A stretch of DNA of 64,000 bases from Mesorhizobium sp. M2E.F.Ca.ET.219.01.1.1 (GTDB lineage: Bacteria; Pseudomonadota; Alphaproteobacteria; Rhizobiales; Rhizobiaceae), in the NCBI RefSeq assembly GCF_004016445.2, contig NZ_SADT02000007.1, forward strand, positions 501,958 through 565,957, in the 5' to 3' direction. The translations under genes and the position numbers were made by a program. Under the pieces are notes generated by a model. That model did not search any database, had not been told where the DNA came from, and saw nothing but the letters and a program-made list of their open reading frames with translations. Every line of letters starts with the position of its first letter. Within the stretch, counting starts at the first letter, position 1. Positions 42,830 to 52,679 of this stretch are shown here, piece after piece.

Positions 42830-44590
42830 ATGGCGATCAAACTCGACGAGCTTATGAACGCCAGCAATCTGCGCAAGACCCGCAACAGCTTCATTGCTCC
42901 GGTCGATGGCAAGGCGCATGTGTCTGGCGATCGCTCGGTGCCGCTGCTCGACAAGACCATTCCGGAGCTGTTCTCCGATACGGTGAGCAGATACGCCACG
43001 CTCGACGCCGCCGTCTTCGTCGGCCAGGACAAGCGCTTCACCTGGAGCGAGCTCTCGGATGCGGTCGACGCCCTGGCCGCCGGTTTCCTGGCGCTCGGGC
43101 TGGAAAAGGGCGACCGCGTCGGCATCTGGTCGCCGAACCGCTGGGAATGGCTGGTGACGCAGTTCGCCACCGCCCGCATCGGCCTGATCCTGGTCAACAT
43201 CAACCCGGCCTATCGACTGACCGAGCTGGAATATGCGCTCAACAAGGTCGGCTGCAAGGCACTGGTCACGGCGGCCCAGTTCAAGACATCCGACTATCTC
43301 GGCATGATCGAGACGCTGGCGCCGGAGATCGCCGAGGCGGAGCCCGGCAAGCTCAAGGCGAAAAAGCTGCCGGCGCTGAAGATCGTCATCCGCATGGGCG
43401 ACGACAACTCGCCCGGCATGTTCAATTTCGGCGATGTGCTGGCCATGGGCGGCCGCGACGAGCACGACAGTCTCGACCGCATCTCGGAGAGCCTGAAACC
43501 CGCAGATGCCATCAACATCCAGTTCACCTCCGGCACGACCGGCGCGCCTAAGGGCGCGACGCTGACCCACGCGAACATCGTCAACAACGGCAATTTCGTC
43601 ACCTCGGCGATAAAACTAACCGTCGACGACCGGCTCTGCATCCCGGTGCCGCTCTACCATTGCTTCGGCATGTCGATGGGCACGATGGGCTGCGTCTCCA
43701 AGGGCGCGACCATGGTTTTCCCTGGCGAAGGGTTTGACGCCGGCGCGACGCTGAAAGCGGTCGCGCAGGAACGCTGCACCGGCCTCTATGGTGTGCCGAC
43801 CATGTTTGTCGCCATGCTCGACCACGCAGAATTTGCCGGCTTCGACCTCTCCAGCCTGCGCACTGGCATCATGGCCGGCTCGCCATGCCCGATCGAGGTG
43901 ATGAAGAAGGTCGTCTCGCTGATGCATATGAGCCAGGTGACGATCGCCTATGGCATGACGGAGACCAGTCCTGTCTCCTTCCAGAGCAGCGTCGACGACC
44001 CGCTGGAAAAGCGTGTCTCCACGGTCGGGCGCATCCACCCGCATGTTGAGGTGAAGGCGATCGGCGCCGACGGCGCCACCGTCGCGGTCGGCGAGCCGGG
44101 TGAGCTCTGCACGCGCGGCTATTCGGTGATGAAGGGCTATTGGGACGACGCGGAGAAGACCCGCGAGGCGATCGATGCAGACGGCTGGATGCACACCGGC
44201 GACCTCGCCACCATCGATGCCGAGGGCTATTGCAACATCGTCGGCCGGGTGAAGGACATGGTCATCCGCGGCGGCGAGAACGTCTATCCGCGCGAGGTCG
44301 AGGAATTCCTCTATCGCCATCCAAAGGTCAAGGAAGTGCAGGTCTTCGGCATTCCGGATGACAAATATGGCGAGGAGCTCTGCGCCTGGATCGTGCTGAA
44401 GCCCGGCCAGATCGCGACCGCCGAGGAAATCAAGGCCTTCTGCGCCGGCCAGATCGCGCACTACAAGGTGCCGCGCCACATCCGTTTCCGCACCGAACTG
44501 CCGATGACCGTGACCGGCAAGCCGCAGAAATTCCTGATGCGCGAGGCGATGGTGGAGGAATTGGGGCTGGTGGCGCAGAAGACGGCTTGA
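42830..44590 (+). CDS. Acyl-CoA synthetase (AMP-forming), fatty-acid type
   Basis: 586 residues from ATG 42830, preceded by GGGGAGGAG. ANL-superfamily features: P-loop FTSGTTGAPKGATLTH, YGMTETSP, TGDLATIDAEGYCNIVGRVKDMVIRGGENVYPREVEEFL and the C-terminal catalytic Lys in MTVTGKPQKF. It activates a carboxylic acid to its CoA thioester; the length and motif types fit medium/long-chain substrates, but the acid is not decided. Ten bp separate it from the next gene. Confidence 0.9.
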   Translation: MAIKLDELMNASNLRKTRNSFIAPVDGKAHVSGDRSVPLLDKTIPELFSDTVSRYATLDAAVFVGQDKRFTWSELSDAVDALAAGFLALGLEKGDRVGIWSPNRWEWLVTQFATARIGLILVNINPAYRLTELEYALNKVGCKALVTAAQFKTSDYLGMIETLAPEIAEAEPGKLKAKKLPALKIVIRMGDDNSPGMFNFGDVLAMGGRDEHDSLDRISESLKPADAINIQFTSGTTGAPKGATLTHANIVNNGNFVTSAIKLTVDDRLCIPVPLYHCFGMSMGTMGCVSKGATMVFPGEGFDAGATLKAVAQERCTGLYGVPTMFVAMLDHAEFAGFDLSSLRTGIMAGSPCPIEVMKKVVSLMHMSQVTIAYGMTETSPVSFQSSVDDPLEKRVSTVGRIHPHVEVKAIGADGATVAVGEPGELCTRGYSVMKGYWDDAEKTREAIDADGWMHTGDLATIDAEGYCNIVGRVKDMVIRGGENVYPREVEEFLYRHPKVKEVQVFGIPDDKYGEELCAWIVLKPGQIATAEEIKAFCAGQIAHYKVPRHIRFRTELPMTVTGKPQKFLMREAMVEELGLVAQKTA

Positions 44591-44600
44591 AACGGCACTT

Positions 44601-45224
44601 ATGGACAACGAGTTTCCCAATTTCGCGGCGCTGAAAGCCGCCAAAATCGAAAACGTGGATTATCGCATCGTCGTCCGCCGTGGCGCGCGAACCGGCGGTG
44701 CCCTCGTCATGGCCCCGCATGGCGGCAAGATCGAGCCCCGCACTTCCCTGATCACCGAGACGATAGCCGGCGGCGATCTCGACATATATTGCTTTGAAGG
44801 GCTGATGCCGGAAAGCAACCGGGAGCTGCACATAACGTCCAGGAACTTCGACGAGGAGTCGGCGCTCAACCTGTTGCGGACGAAATCCACTGTCGTTGCC
44901 ATTCACGGCCGCCAGGATCGGGAGGATCCGTCGACGGTCTATCTGGGCGGCAAGGACGCTGCATTGGTGTCAGAGATAGCCTGGCGTCTGCAGGAGGCCG
45001 GCTTCCAGACGCAAAAGGACAACCATCCGTTTCCGGGCATCCAGGATTCGAATATCGTCAATCGCGGACTGACGGGAAAAGGAGCACAGCTGGAAGTGCC
45101 TTTCTCGCTGCGTCGCCGGCTGGGCAATGAGCCGGAACTTCTGGAAAAATTCTGCGGGGCGGTTCGCAAGGCCATCGACATAGTCGACGCCAGAAACGAT
45201 GCCCGGTCCCCAATCATGTTTTGA
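44601..45224 (+). CDS. Poly-gamma-glutamate hydrolase family (DUF867) protein
   Basis: 207 residues. Resembles the zinc-dependent carboxypeptidase-like PGA hydrolases of phage and bacteria: APHGGKIEPRTS, LHITSRNFDEESALNLL and VVAIHGRQDR carry the His and Glu residues expected of the metal site. No signal peptide is seen. In Bacillus phages such enzymes strip the poly-glutamate capsule; the substrate here is unknown. It is 10 bp after the acyl-CoA synthetase gene and may share its transcript. Confidence 0.8.
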   Translation: MDNEFPNFAALKAAKIENVDYRIVVRRGARTGGALVMAPHGGKIEPRTSLITETIAGGDLDIYCFEGLMPESNRELHITSRNFDEESALNLLRTKSTVVAIHGRQDREDPSTVYLGGKDAALVSEIAWRLQEAGFQTQKDNHPFPGIQDSNIVNRGLTGKGAQLEVPFSLRRRLGNEPELLEKFCGAVRKAIDIVDARNDARSPIMF

Positions 45225-45318
45225 ATGGTGCGCTAGGCGGCAAACATGCCCGTGAGACGTGCTCCTCACGTGTTTTTCCGCTAAGTTTGCGAAAACGCGT
45301 GGCGTTTGGGGGGCTCGG

Positions 45319-46422
45319 ATGACCAGTTACGCCCGGTCGGTGACGTCCTACACGATGCCGTTGGCCGCCTTGGCGATGGCGCTCGCGGTCAGGGCCAGCG
45401 GCCTTTCGGTTGACGAAGGGTCGCTGAACGGCAGGATACTCGTCGGAGCGCTGTCGAGCGCCATCATGTTCGTCACCATCTTCGTCGTGCTCGACCATGC
45501 CGAGGCGCTCGCCCGGCGCGTGGGCGAGCCCTACGGAACGCTGGTGCTGACCTTTGCGGTGACGGCAATAGAAGTGTCGATCATCGTCTCCATGATGCTG
45601 CATGGAGCAAACAATCCGACACTGGCGCGCGAGTCCGTCTTCTCGACGGTGATGATCACCTCCACCGGTGTCGTCGGCATATGTCTCACGCTTGGCGGCT
45701 GGCGCTATCGCAAGCAGGCGATCCTTCGGCAAGGCACCAGCGCTTACCTGTCGGTTCTGATCGCGCTGACCGTGATGACGCTTATTTTGCCGACCTACAC
45801 AAAAGCCACGGATCCCGGCACGTTTTCGGCGGCTCAGCTTGGTTTCGTCAGCGTTCTTTCGGTGCTGCTCTATGCGAGCTTCGTGTTCGCCCAGACCGTC
45901 CGTCACCGGGAGGACTTCGTTCAGGGACAGGCGCACGACGCGCCGATGCGAACTGCCTCCCACGACAGCATTTCCGTCAGCGCCCTGCTGCTGGTGAGCG
46001 GGCTCATCGGCATAGTCCTGCTCGCCGAGCAGGTGGCAGCAAGCGTGGAGGACGCGCTCGCCGCTTATCAGGTGACCCAGGCCGACAGCATTGTGGGGGC
46101 GTTGATCGCGGCACTGGTTTTGATGCCGGAGGCCATCTCGGCGATCCGCGCCTCGTTCAAGAATGAGCTGCAGCGAAGCCTGAACGTCGCGATGGGCTCG
46201 GCCTGCGCCACGATCGGCTTGACGATACCGGCCGTCGCCGCCGCCAGCCTGCTGACGGGCAGAGGACTGACGCTCGGGCTTCCGGCCTCCGATGCCGTGC
46301 TTTTGGCCCTGGCCCTTTTCATATGCAGCGTCAGCTTCAGCACCGAAAGAACGACATTCCTGACGGGAATGGTCCATATCGTGGTGTTTTTCACCTATGT
46401 GTTTCTGATCTTTGTGCCGTGA
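45319..46422 (+). CDS. Calcium:proton antiporter (CaCA/ChaA-like)
   Basis: 367 residues from ATG 45319, with GGGGGG upstream. About ten to eleven hydrophobic helices form two halves, each with the acidic-residue repeat of the cation/Ca exchanger family (GEPYGTLVLTFAVTAIEVSIIVSMM in the first half, ALVLMPEAISAIRASF in the second). It exports Ca or monovalent cations in exchange for protons at the inner membrane. It converges on oxyR, 45 bp away. Confidence 0.9.
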   Translation: MTSYARSVTSYTMPLAALAMALAVRASGLSVDEGSLNGRILVGALSSAIMFVTIFVVLDHAEALARRVGEPYGTLVLTFAVTAIEVSIIVSMMLHGANNPTLARESVFSTVMITSTGVVGICLTLGGWRYRKQAILRQGTSAYLSVLIALTVMTLILPTYTKATDPGTFSAAQLGFVSVLSVLLYASFVFAQTVRHREDFVQGQAHDAPMRTASHDSISVSALLLVSGLIGIVLLAEQVAASVEDALAAYQVTQADSIVGALIAALVLMPEAISAIRASFKNELQRSLNVAMGSACATIGLTIPAVAAASLLTGRGLTLGLPASDAVLLALALFICSVSFSTERTTFLTGMVHIVVFFTYVFLIFVP

Positions 46423-46466
46423 AGCGTGTCGCTCAGGCGCGGAATGGAGACACCTCGAAAGGCGCT

Positions 46467-47375
46467 TCACGCCGCCAGCACCGCCCGGTCCAGCCCGCGT
46501 ATGATCCGCGCCAGTTCCACGCACTCGTCCTGCCGCACCTTGTTCTTCCGCCAGGCCATGCAGATCATGCGCTGCGGCATCGGCTCCTGGAACGGCACGA
46601 TCCTCAGATCCGGCATGACGCCGGCGGCACTTGCCGCCATTTCCGGCACCAGGGTGACGCCGAGCCCATGCGCCACCATCTGCAGGAGCGTGGTGAGGCT
46701 GGTCGCGCCATAGCTTGCCATCGCCACTGGCCGCACATTGCCGCAGACGGCCAAGGCCTGCTCGCGCAGGCAGTGGCCTTCCTCCAAGAGCATCAGCCGC
46801 TCCAGCGCCGGGCTTTCGGGCGGCACCGGCGGCGAGGCGAAGGCTGGGTCGCCGGCGGGAACGGCGAGGAAGAAGCGGTCGGGAAAAAGCCCTTCGGTGA
46901 CGATCGCCGGCTGATCGAGCGGCAACGCCGCGATGAAGGCGTCGAGCCGGCCGGACGTCGCGTCCTCGACCAGCGACGCGGTCACCGCCTCGCGCAGCTC
47001 GAGTTGGAGGGAAGGGTAGTGCCTTTTCAGCTCCGGGAGCACATGCGGCAGCAGGTAGGGCGCGACGGTCGGGATGATGCCCAGCCGGAAACGTCCTTCC
47101 ATGCTCGGGCGGCCGCGCCGGGCAGTCGTCTCGACATCACGTATGTCGGCCAGAATGCGCTCGATACGCGGCTGCAGGGCAAGCGCCTCGTCGGTCATGC
47201 GCACCGTCTTGCCGCCGCGCTCGAACAACAGGCAGTTCAGCCGCTCTTCCATTTCGGCGATCTGCGCGGAAAGCGCCGGCTGGCTGACGCCGGCAAGCTT
47301 CGCGGCGCGGCCGAAATGCAGCGTCTGCGCCAGAGCGTCGAAATATTGCATTTGCCGGACAGTGAGGCCAATCAT
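46467..47375 (-). CDS. oxyR: Hydrogen-peroxide-sensing LysR regulator OxyR
   Basis: 302 residues. LysR helix-turn-helix (VRQMQYFDALAQTLHFGRAAKLAGVSQPALSAQIAEMEE) and the redox pair Cys202 and Cys211 in GHCLREQALAVC, the hallmark of OxyR. Peroxide forms a disulfide between them and switches the protein to an activator. It is divergent from katG, 174 bp away, as in other rhizobia. A palindromic ATAAGGAAATCCTAT (47374-47388) overlaps its start and could be an autoregulatory site. Confidence 0.95.
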   Translation of the reverse strand: MIGLTVRQMQYFDALAQTLHFGRAAKLAGVSQPALSAQIAEMEERLNCLLFERGGKTVRMTDEALALQPRIERILADIRDVETTARRGRPSMEGRFRLGIIPTVAPYLLPHVLPELKRHYPSLQLELREAVTASLVEDATSGRLDAFIAALPLDQPAIVTEGLFPDRFFLAVPAGDPAFASPPVPPESPALERLMLLEEGHCLREQALAVCGNVRPVAMASYGATSLTTLLQMVAHGLGVTLVPEMAASAAGVMPDLRIVPFQEPMPQRMICMAWRKNKVRQDECVELARIIRGLDRAVLAA

Positions 47376-47549
47376 AAGGAAATCCTATCAAATGAAACAG
47401 GAAAGGCAATTTGTCTTTATCGGCTGGCCGGCCTAGTCTGGAATCATTCCAGGTTGGCGCGGCCAATGGCTGCCCCCGGAAATTCCGGGAAAATCAACCT
47501 CGGCAAAATTCAACCACGGCAAAACCTCGGCAGAATCGGGAGACCCAAG

Positions 47550-49757
47550 ATGGACGCGAAAACCGACGACAACAGCGCTGGCAAATGCCCGGTGGCGCAT
47601 GGATCCGCACGGACCAACCGCGACTGGTGGCCGAACCAGCTCGACCTTTCCGTGCTCCACCAGCAGTCGAATCTGTCGGACCCGATGGGTGAAGATTTCG
47701 ACTACGCCAAGGAGTTCGCGAGCCTCGACCTCGATGCGGTGATCAAGGACCTGCACAAGGTCATGACGGATTCGCAGGACTGGTGGCCGGCCGACTTCGG
47801 CCATTACGGGCCGCTCTTCATCCGCATGGCCTGGCACAGCGCCGGCACCTATCGCATCGGCGACGGCCGCGGCGGCGCCGGCGCCGGTCAGCAGCGCTTC
47901 GCGCCGCTGAACAGCTGGCCGGACAATGCCAATCTCGACAAGGCGCGCCGGCTGCTGTGGCCGGTCAAGCAGAAATACGGCCGCAAGATCTCCTGGGCCG
48001 ACCTTCTGATCCTCACCGGCAACGTCGCGCTGGAATCGATGGGCTTCAAGACCTTCGGCTTCGCCGGCGGCCGCGCCGACGTGTGGGAGCCGGAGCAGGA
48101 CGTGGACTGGGGCTCCGAGGCAAAGTGGCTCGGCGACGAGCGCTATTCGGGCGACCGTGAGCTTCGCGGCCACCTCGGCGCTGTGCAGATGGGCCTCATC
48201 TACGTCAATCCGGAAGGCCCGAACGGCAAGCCCGACCCGATCGCCGCCGCCCGCGACATCCGCGAGACTTTCGGCCGCATGGCGATGAACGATGAGGAGA
48301 CTGTGGCGCTGATCGCCGGCGGCCACACCTTCGGCAAGACGCATGGCGCGGGCGACGCCTCGCTGGTGGGCGCCGAGCCGGAAGGCGCGGGCATCGAGGC
48401 GCAGGGCCTCGGCTGGTCGAGCAAATATGCCTCCGGCATTGCCGGCGACGCCATCACCTCGGGTCTCGAAGTGACCTGGACGACGACGCCGACCAAGTGG
48501 AGCAACAATTTCTTCGACAACCTCTTCAACTATGAATGGGAGCTGACGAAGAGCCCGGCCGGCGCCCACCAGTGGACGCCGAAGGGTGGCGCCGGTGCCG
48601 GCACGGTTCCGGACGCGCACAATGCCTCCAAGCGCCACGCGCCGGCCATGCTCACCACCGATCTCGCGCTGCGTTTCGATCCGGCCTATGAGAAGATCTC
48701 GCGCCGGTTCCACCAGAACCCGGACCAGTTCGCCGATGCCTTCGCCCGCGCCTGGTTCAAGCTCACCCACCGCGACATGGGCCCGGTCGTGCGCTATCTC
48801 GGCCCGCTCGTGCCGAAGGAAGAACTGATCTGGCAGGATCCGATTCCGGCCATCGATCATGAGCTGGTCAGCGAGACCGACATTGCTTCGCTAAAGGCGA
48901 AGATCCTGGCTTCCGGCCTCTCGGTCTCCGAGCTGGTCTCGACCGCCTGGGCTTCGGCCTCGACCTTCCGCGGCTCCGACAAGCGCGGCGGCGCCAATGG
49001 CGGCCGTATCCGTCTGGCGCCGCAGAAGGACTGGGAGGTCAACGAGCCGGCTCAGCTCGCTAAGGTGCTGGGCAAGCTCGAAACGATCCAGAAGGAGTTC
49101 AATGCGGCTCAGAGCGGCGATAAGAAGGTCTCGCTGGCCGACCTCATCGTGCTCGGCGGCGCCGCCGCGGTCGAGAAGGCGACGAAAGACGGCGGCACCG
49201 AGGTGAAGGTGCCGTTCACGCCGGGCCGTATGGACGCTTCTCAGGAGCAGACGGACGTCCACTCCTTCGCACCGCTGGAGCCGAAAGTCGACGGCTTCCG
49301 CAATTACAGCCGGGGCAAGCTGCCGATGTCGGTCGAAGCGATGCTGGTCGACCGCGCCCAGCTGTTGACGCTGACCGCGCCGGAAATGACTGTGCTGGTC
49401 GGCGGCTTGCGCGTGCTCGGCGCCAATGCCGGCGGCTCGAAGCACGGCGTCTTCACCGACAGGCCGGGCCAGCTCACCAATGACTTCTTCGTCAACCTGC
49501 TATCGATGGCGACCGTCTGGGATCCGGCGGCCGGCTCCGAGCCGGATTCCGATGAGGTCTACGAAGCGCGCGACCGCAAGACCAGGGAAGTGAAGTGGAC
49601 CGGCACCCGCGCCGACCTCATCTTCGGCTCGCACGCGCAGCTGCGCGCGCTCTCCGAGGTCTATGGTTCAAGCGACGCCAAGGCGAAATTCGTCAAGGAC
49701 TTCGTCAAGGCATGGACGAAGGTGATGAACGCCGACCGCTTCGACATCGCGAAGTAA
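47550..49757 (+). CDS. katG: Catalase-peroxidase
   Basis: 735 residues from ATG 47550 (MDAKTDDNSAGKCPVAHG). Distal haem motif RMAWHSAGTYR, the Tyr and Met of the Trp-Tyr-Met adduct in GLIYVNPEGPNG and FGRMAMNDEETVALIAGGHTFGK (with the proximal His), and a second, non-haem C-terminal half. It decomposes peroxide and acts as a peroxidase in the cytoplasm. Controlled by the divergent oxyR in related bacteria. A strong terminator follows. Confidence 0.97.
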   Translation: MDAKTDDNSAGKCPVAHGSARTNRDWWPNQLDLSVLHQQSNLSDPMGEDFDYAKEFASLDLDAVIKDLHKVMTDSQDWWPADFGHYGPLFIRMAWHSAGTYRIGDGRGGAGAGQQRFAPLNSWPDNANLDKARRLLWPVKQKYGRKISWADLLILTGNVALESMGFKTFGFAGGRADVWEPEQDVDWGSEAKWLGDERYSGDRELRGHLGAVQMGLIYVNPEGPNGKPDPIAAARDIRETFGRMAMNDEETVALIAGGHTFGKTHGAGDASLVGAEPEGAGIEAQGLGWSSKYASGIAGDAITSGLEVTWTTTPTKWSNNFFDNLFNYEWELTKSPAGAHQWTPKGGAGAGTVPDAHNASKRHAPAMLTTDLALRFDPAYEKISRRFHQNPDQFADAFARAWFKLTHRDMGPVVRYLGPLVPKEELIWQDPIPAIDHELVSETDIASLKAKILASGLSVSELVSTAWASASTFRGSDKRGGANGGRIRLAPQKDWEVNEPAQLAKVLGKLETIQKEFNAAQSGDKKVSLADLIVLGGAAAVEKATKDGGTEVKVPFTPGRMDASQEQTDVHSFAPLEPKVDGFRNYSRGKLPMSVEAMLVDRAQLLTLTAPEMTVLVGGLRVLGANAGGSKHGVFTDRPGQLTNDFFVNLLSMATVWDPAAGSEPDSDEVYEARDRKTREVKWTGTRADLIFGSHAQLRALSEVYGSSDAKAKFVKDFVKAWTKVMNADRFDIAK

Positions 49758-49773
49758 GGTCGTACCTCCCAAG

Positions 49774-49806
49774 AAAAAGGCGCGGGTCATGCCCGCGCCT
49801 TTTTTG
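49774..49806. terminator. Bidirectional terminator between katG and aqpZ
   Basis: GGCGCGGG (49779-49786) pairs with CCCGCGCC (49792-49799), with AAAAA before and TTTTTT after, so it can end transcription from both convergent genes. Confidence 0.92.
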
Positions 49807-49822
49807 CGTCTCTCCGGAGCTG

Positions 49823-50500
49823 TCAGTCTTTTTCGAAGATGCCGGCCTTGGCCACGACGCCGGCAATCGCCCCGCCGATCAGCGGCGCGACGATGAACAG
49901 CCAGAGTTGGCTGAGCGCAGCACCCCCCGAAAACAGCGCCGGGCCGATCGAGCGCGCCGGGTTGAGCGAGGTGCCGGTGACCGGAATGATGGCGAAGTGC
50001 AGGCCGGCCAGCGTCAGGCCGATCACCAGGCCGGCGAAGGCGGTGGTGTGCTTGGCGTTGGTGACGCCGAGGATCACGGTGACGAAGGTGAAGGTGCCGA
50101 TCAACTCCCACAGGAAGGCCGAGCTCATGCCCCATTTCGCCTCATCCCAGCCATTGGCGCCGAAGCCGCCGGTGTGGCCGCCGGCCTGGCCGGAAACGAT
50201 GATCCACAGCGCCAGCGACGCGATGATGGCGCCGATGATCTGCGCGATCCAATAGGGAACGACGTCCTTGGCCGGCATCCGCCCCGCCAGGAACACGCCG
50301 AGCGTCACCGCCGGATTGAGATGCGCACCCGAGATCGGGCCGATCGCATAGGCCGCGGCGATCAGGCCGATGCCGAACGCCAGGCCGATGCCTTCCTGTC
50401 CGAGCGGCAGCGCGCCGCCGAAACCGCCCGTGACCACGGAGGCCGTGCCGATGAACACCAACAAAAACGTGCCGAGAACTTCCGCCAGATAAGTCTTCAT
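49823..50500 (-). CDS. aqpZ: Aquaporin Z
   Basis: 225 residues with six membrane helices and both NPA boxes (SGAHLNPAVTLG at 62-64 and GTSLNPARSIGP at 180-182). The selectivity region includes His168 and the Arg after the second NPA, as in water-selective AqpZ rather than glycerol facilitators. It passes water across the inner membrane. Convergent with katG through a shared terminator. Confidence 0.95.
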   Translation of the reverse strand: MKTYLAEVLGTFLLVFIGTASVVTGGFGGALPLGQEGIGLAFGIGLIAAAYAIGPISGAHLNPAVTLGVFLAGRMPAKDVVPYWIAQIIGAIIASLALWIIVSGQAGGHTGGFGANGWDEAKWGMSSAFLWELIGTFTFVTVILGVTNAKHTTAFAGLVIGLTLAGLHFAIIPVTGTSLNPARSIGPALFSGGAALSQLWLFIVAPLIGGAIAGVVAKAGIFEKD

Positions 50501-50832
50501 TGCCCTCTCCTCATAGGATCCGTCGAAACCGCGTTAACCGCGTCGCGAATCACTGTCGGAAGAGTATTCCTGCCGGAAACACTTGGAAAGCTGAGAGGTC
50601 AAGCCGGCAGGCTTGCTTGTGCATGTCACTTAAAGACATTAGAGACCTTTCATATTCTGATCGGTTGTTCTTGTTTTTCCCGCGGCGCCGCTTGCGATGG
50701 GAAAATCGTTTGGGGAAATTGCGTGGCGCTGAAACCCTGTTTCACCGGCAAGCCGAATAGAATTGTTTCAATCCCGGCCTGAAAGGCTTTAAGAGCGGCT
50801 GGAACCGATTTGCAGGAGCTACGGAAACCGGG
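50501..50832. other. Intergenic region between divergent aqpZ and the methyltransferase gene
   Basis: 332 bp, somewhat A/T-richer than its flanks. It should hold both promoters. No hairpin terminator, RNA gene or repeat was recognised. Confidence 0.4.
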
Positions 50833-52122
50833 ATGCGATTGGGCGGAAGGCTGGCGGCGGCCATAGAGGTTCTTGAAGACATCGGCCGGCGCCATCGGCC
50901 GGTGGCCGATGCCTTGCGCGACTGGGGCCTGTCGCATCGCTTTGCCGGCGGCGGCGATCGCGCGGCGATCGGCAACATCGTCTATGACGCGCTGCGCCGC
51001 AAACGCTCGGCCGGCTGGCTGTTCGGCGAGGACACGCCGCGCGCCATCGGGTTCGGCGCGCTGCTGCTGGAGTGGGGGCAAACGGCGCAGTCGCTCAACG
51101 AAGCGCTGAACGGCGACAAGTTCGCACCGCCGCTGCTCAACGCCGCCGAGTTGAAGGTCGCGGCCGAGCGCCGGCTTGCCGATGCGCCCGAGGCCGTGCG
51201 GGCGGATGTCCCGGACTGGTGCGCGCCGCTGCTCGGGCAAGCCTTTGGCGACGCCTGGGTCGAGGAAGGCGCGGCGCTCGCCCAGCGTCCGCCGCTGGAT
51301 CTCAGGGTCAACACCCTCCAGGCCGATCGCGCCAAGGTGCTGGCCGAACTCCAGGGTACGGGCGCGGCGCCGGCGGCGATCGCGCCGCATGGCATCCGCA
51401 TCCCACCCATCGACGGCGACGGCAGGCACCCGAACGTGCAGGCCGAACCGGCCTTCCAGAAAGGCTGGTTCGAAGTGCAGGACGAGGGCTCGCAGCTCGC
51501 CGCCGCGCTTGCGGGTGCTGCGCCCGGCATGCAGGTGCTCGACTATTGCGCCGGCGCCGGTGGCAAGACGCTGGCGCTGTCGGCCGAGATGGACAATCGG
51601 GGCCAGCTCTTTGCCCATGATGCGGAGAAGGTTCGGCTGGCGCCGATCTTCGAACGCATCCGCCGCTCGCACAACCGCAACATCCAGGTCGTCAGCAAGC
51701 CCGCGGAGCTTGAGCCGCTTACCAGGCATATGGACCTCGTGCTGATCGACGCGCCCTGCACCGGCAGCGGCACCTGGCGTCGCCGCCCGGACGCCAAATG
51801 GCGGCTGACCGAGCGGCAGCTCGACGCCCGAAAGGGAGAGCAGCAGGCGATCCTCGATACGGCCCAGGCCTTCGTCAAGCCGGGCGGCTTGCTGGTCTAC
51901 ATCACCTGCTCGGTGTTCGACGCCGAAAACGGCGAGCAGGTCGCGGCGTTCCGCGAACGCCATGAAGGCTTTGCGCCGGTCGACCATCGCCAGCTCTGGG
52001 ACAGCCGCTTCCCCGGCCATGAAGGAGCCGCGCGCATTGCCGGCAACGGTGGCATCTCGCTGTCGCCGGCGCTGAGTGGCACCGACGGGTTTTATTTCCA
52101 CGCCTTGCGCAGGGCGGCCTGA
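50833..52122 (+). CDS. RsmB/NOP-family RNA (cytosine-C5)-methyltransferase
   Basis: 429 residues. N-terminal NusB-like helical part, then a SAM methyltransferase with DYCAGAGGKTLALSAEM (SAM loop), the motif IV Cys in DAPCTGSGTWRRRPD and the motif VI Cys in YITCSVFDAENGEQV, the two Cys of m5C RNA methyltransferases. It probably modifies rRNA or tRNA. Rhizobia carry several such genes, so it is not called rsmB here. Confidence 0.9.
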   Translation: MRLGGRLAAAIEVLEDIGRRHRPVADALRDWGLSHRFAGGGDRAAIGNIVYDALRRKRSAGWLFGEDTPRAIGFGALLLEWGQTAQSLNEALNGDKFAPPLLNAAELKVAAERRLADAPEAVRADVPDWCAPLLGQAFGDAWVEEGAALAQRPPLDLRVNTLQADRAKVLAELQGTGAAPAAIAPHGIRIPPIDGDGRHPNVQAEPAFQKGWFEVQDEGSQLAAALAGAAPGMQVLDYCAGAGGKTLALSAEMDNRGQLFAHDAEKVRLAPIFERIRRSHNRNIQVVSKPAELEPLTRHMDLVLIDAPCTGSGTWRRRPDAKWRLTERQLDARKGEQQAILDTAQAFVKPGGLLVYITCSVFDAENGEQVAAFRERHEGFAPVDHRQLWDSRFPGHEGAARIAGNGGISLSPALSGTDGFYFHALRRAA

Positions 52123-52216
52123 GCGCCGCGCGACTTTGCTGCGCTGCAACATAAAAGATTGCCTGTGCTGCCTGCCTCTGCAATAAGCTTCGCCAGCAAA
52201 ACGTGAGGCGGAGACC

Positions 52217-52675
52217 ATGGCAGCCAAGATCGTACCCGCTCCCGACTTCGAGGAACGCGTGAGGACGTCCTTTGCCCGGCAGAAAGCCATGGCCACCATC
52301 GGCGCCGAGCTGACCCTGGTGACGCCCGGTATCATCGAGATCGAGATGCCTTATTCCGCTTCGCTCACCCAGCAGCACGGTTTCCTGCATGCCGGCGTCA
52401 TCTCCACCGCCTTGGATTCCGCCTGCGGCTACGCGGCCTTTTCGTTGATGCCGGAAAATTCCGGCGTGCTGACCATCGAGTTCAAGGTGAACCTTCTGGC
52501 GCCGGGCAGGGGCGAGCGCTTCCTGTTTCGCGGCTCGGTGACCAAGCCCGGCCGCACCATCATCGTTGCCGACGGACAGGCCTACGCCTTCGCCGCCGAC
52601 GGCGAGGCTAAGCTGATCGCCACCATGACCGGCACCATGATGACGGTTGTCGGCCGCGACGGAATAGAAGGGTGA
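52217..52675 (+). CDS. PaaI-family hotdog thioesterase
   Basis: 152 residues, single hotdog domain: LTQQHGFLHAGVISTALDSACGYAAFS (the HGG-like helix with conserved His and Asp) and LLAPGRGERFLFRGSVTKPGRTI. It hydrolyses an acyl-CoA thioester in the cytoplasm; the substrate is unknown. Four bp separate it from the nucleosidase gene. Confidence 0.9.
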   Translation: MAAKIVPAPDFEERVRTSFARQKAMATIGAELTLVTPGIIEIEMPYSASLTQQHGFLHAGVISTALDSACGYAAFSLMPENSGVLTIEFKVNLLAPGRGERFLFRGSVTKPGRTIIVADGQAYAFAADGEAKLIATMTGTMMTVVGRDGIEG

Positions 52676-52679
52676 TCCC

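Noticed and set aside
47374..47388. ATAAGGAAATCCTAT as a definite OxyR site
   Set aside because: Palindromic and well placed, but it overlaps the oxyR start and serves as its Shine-Dalgarno, and it lacks the four-part OxyR spacing, so it is mentioned only under oxyR.
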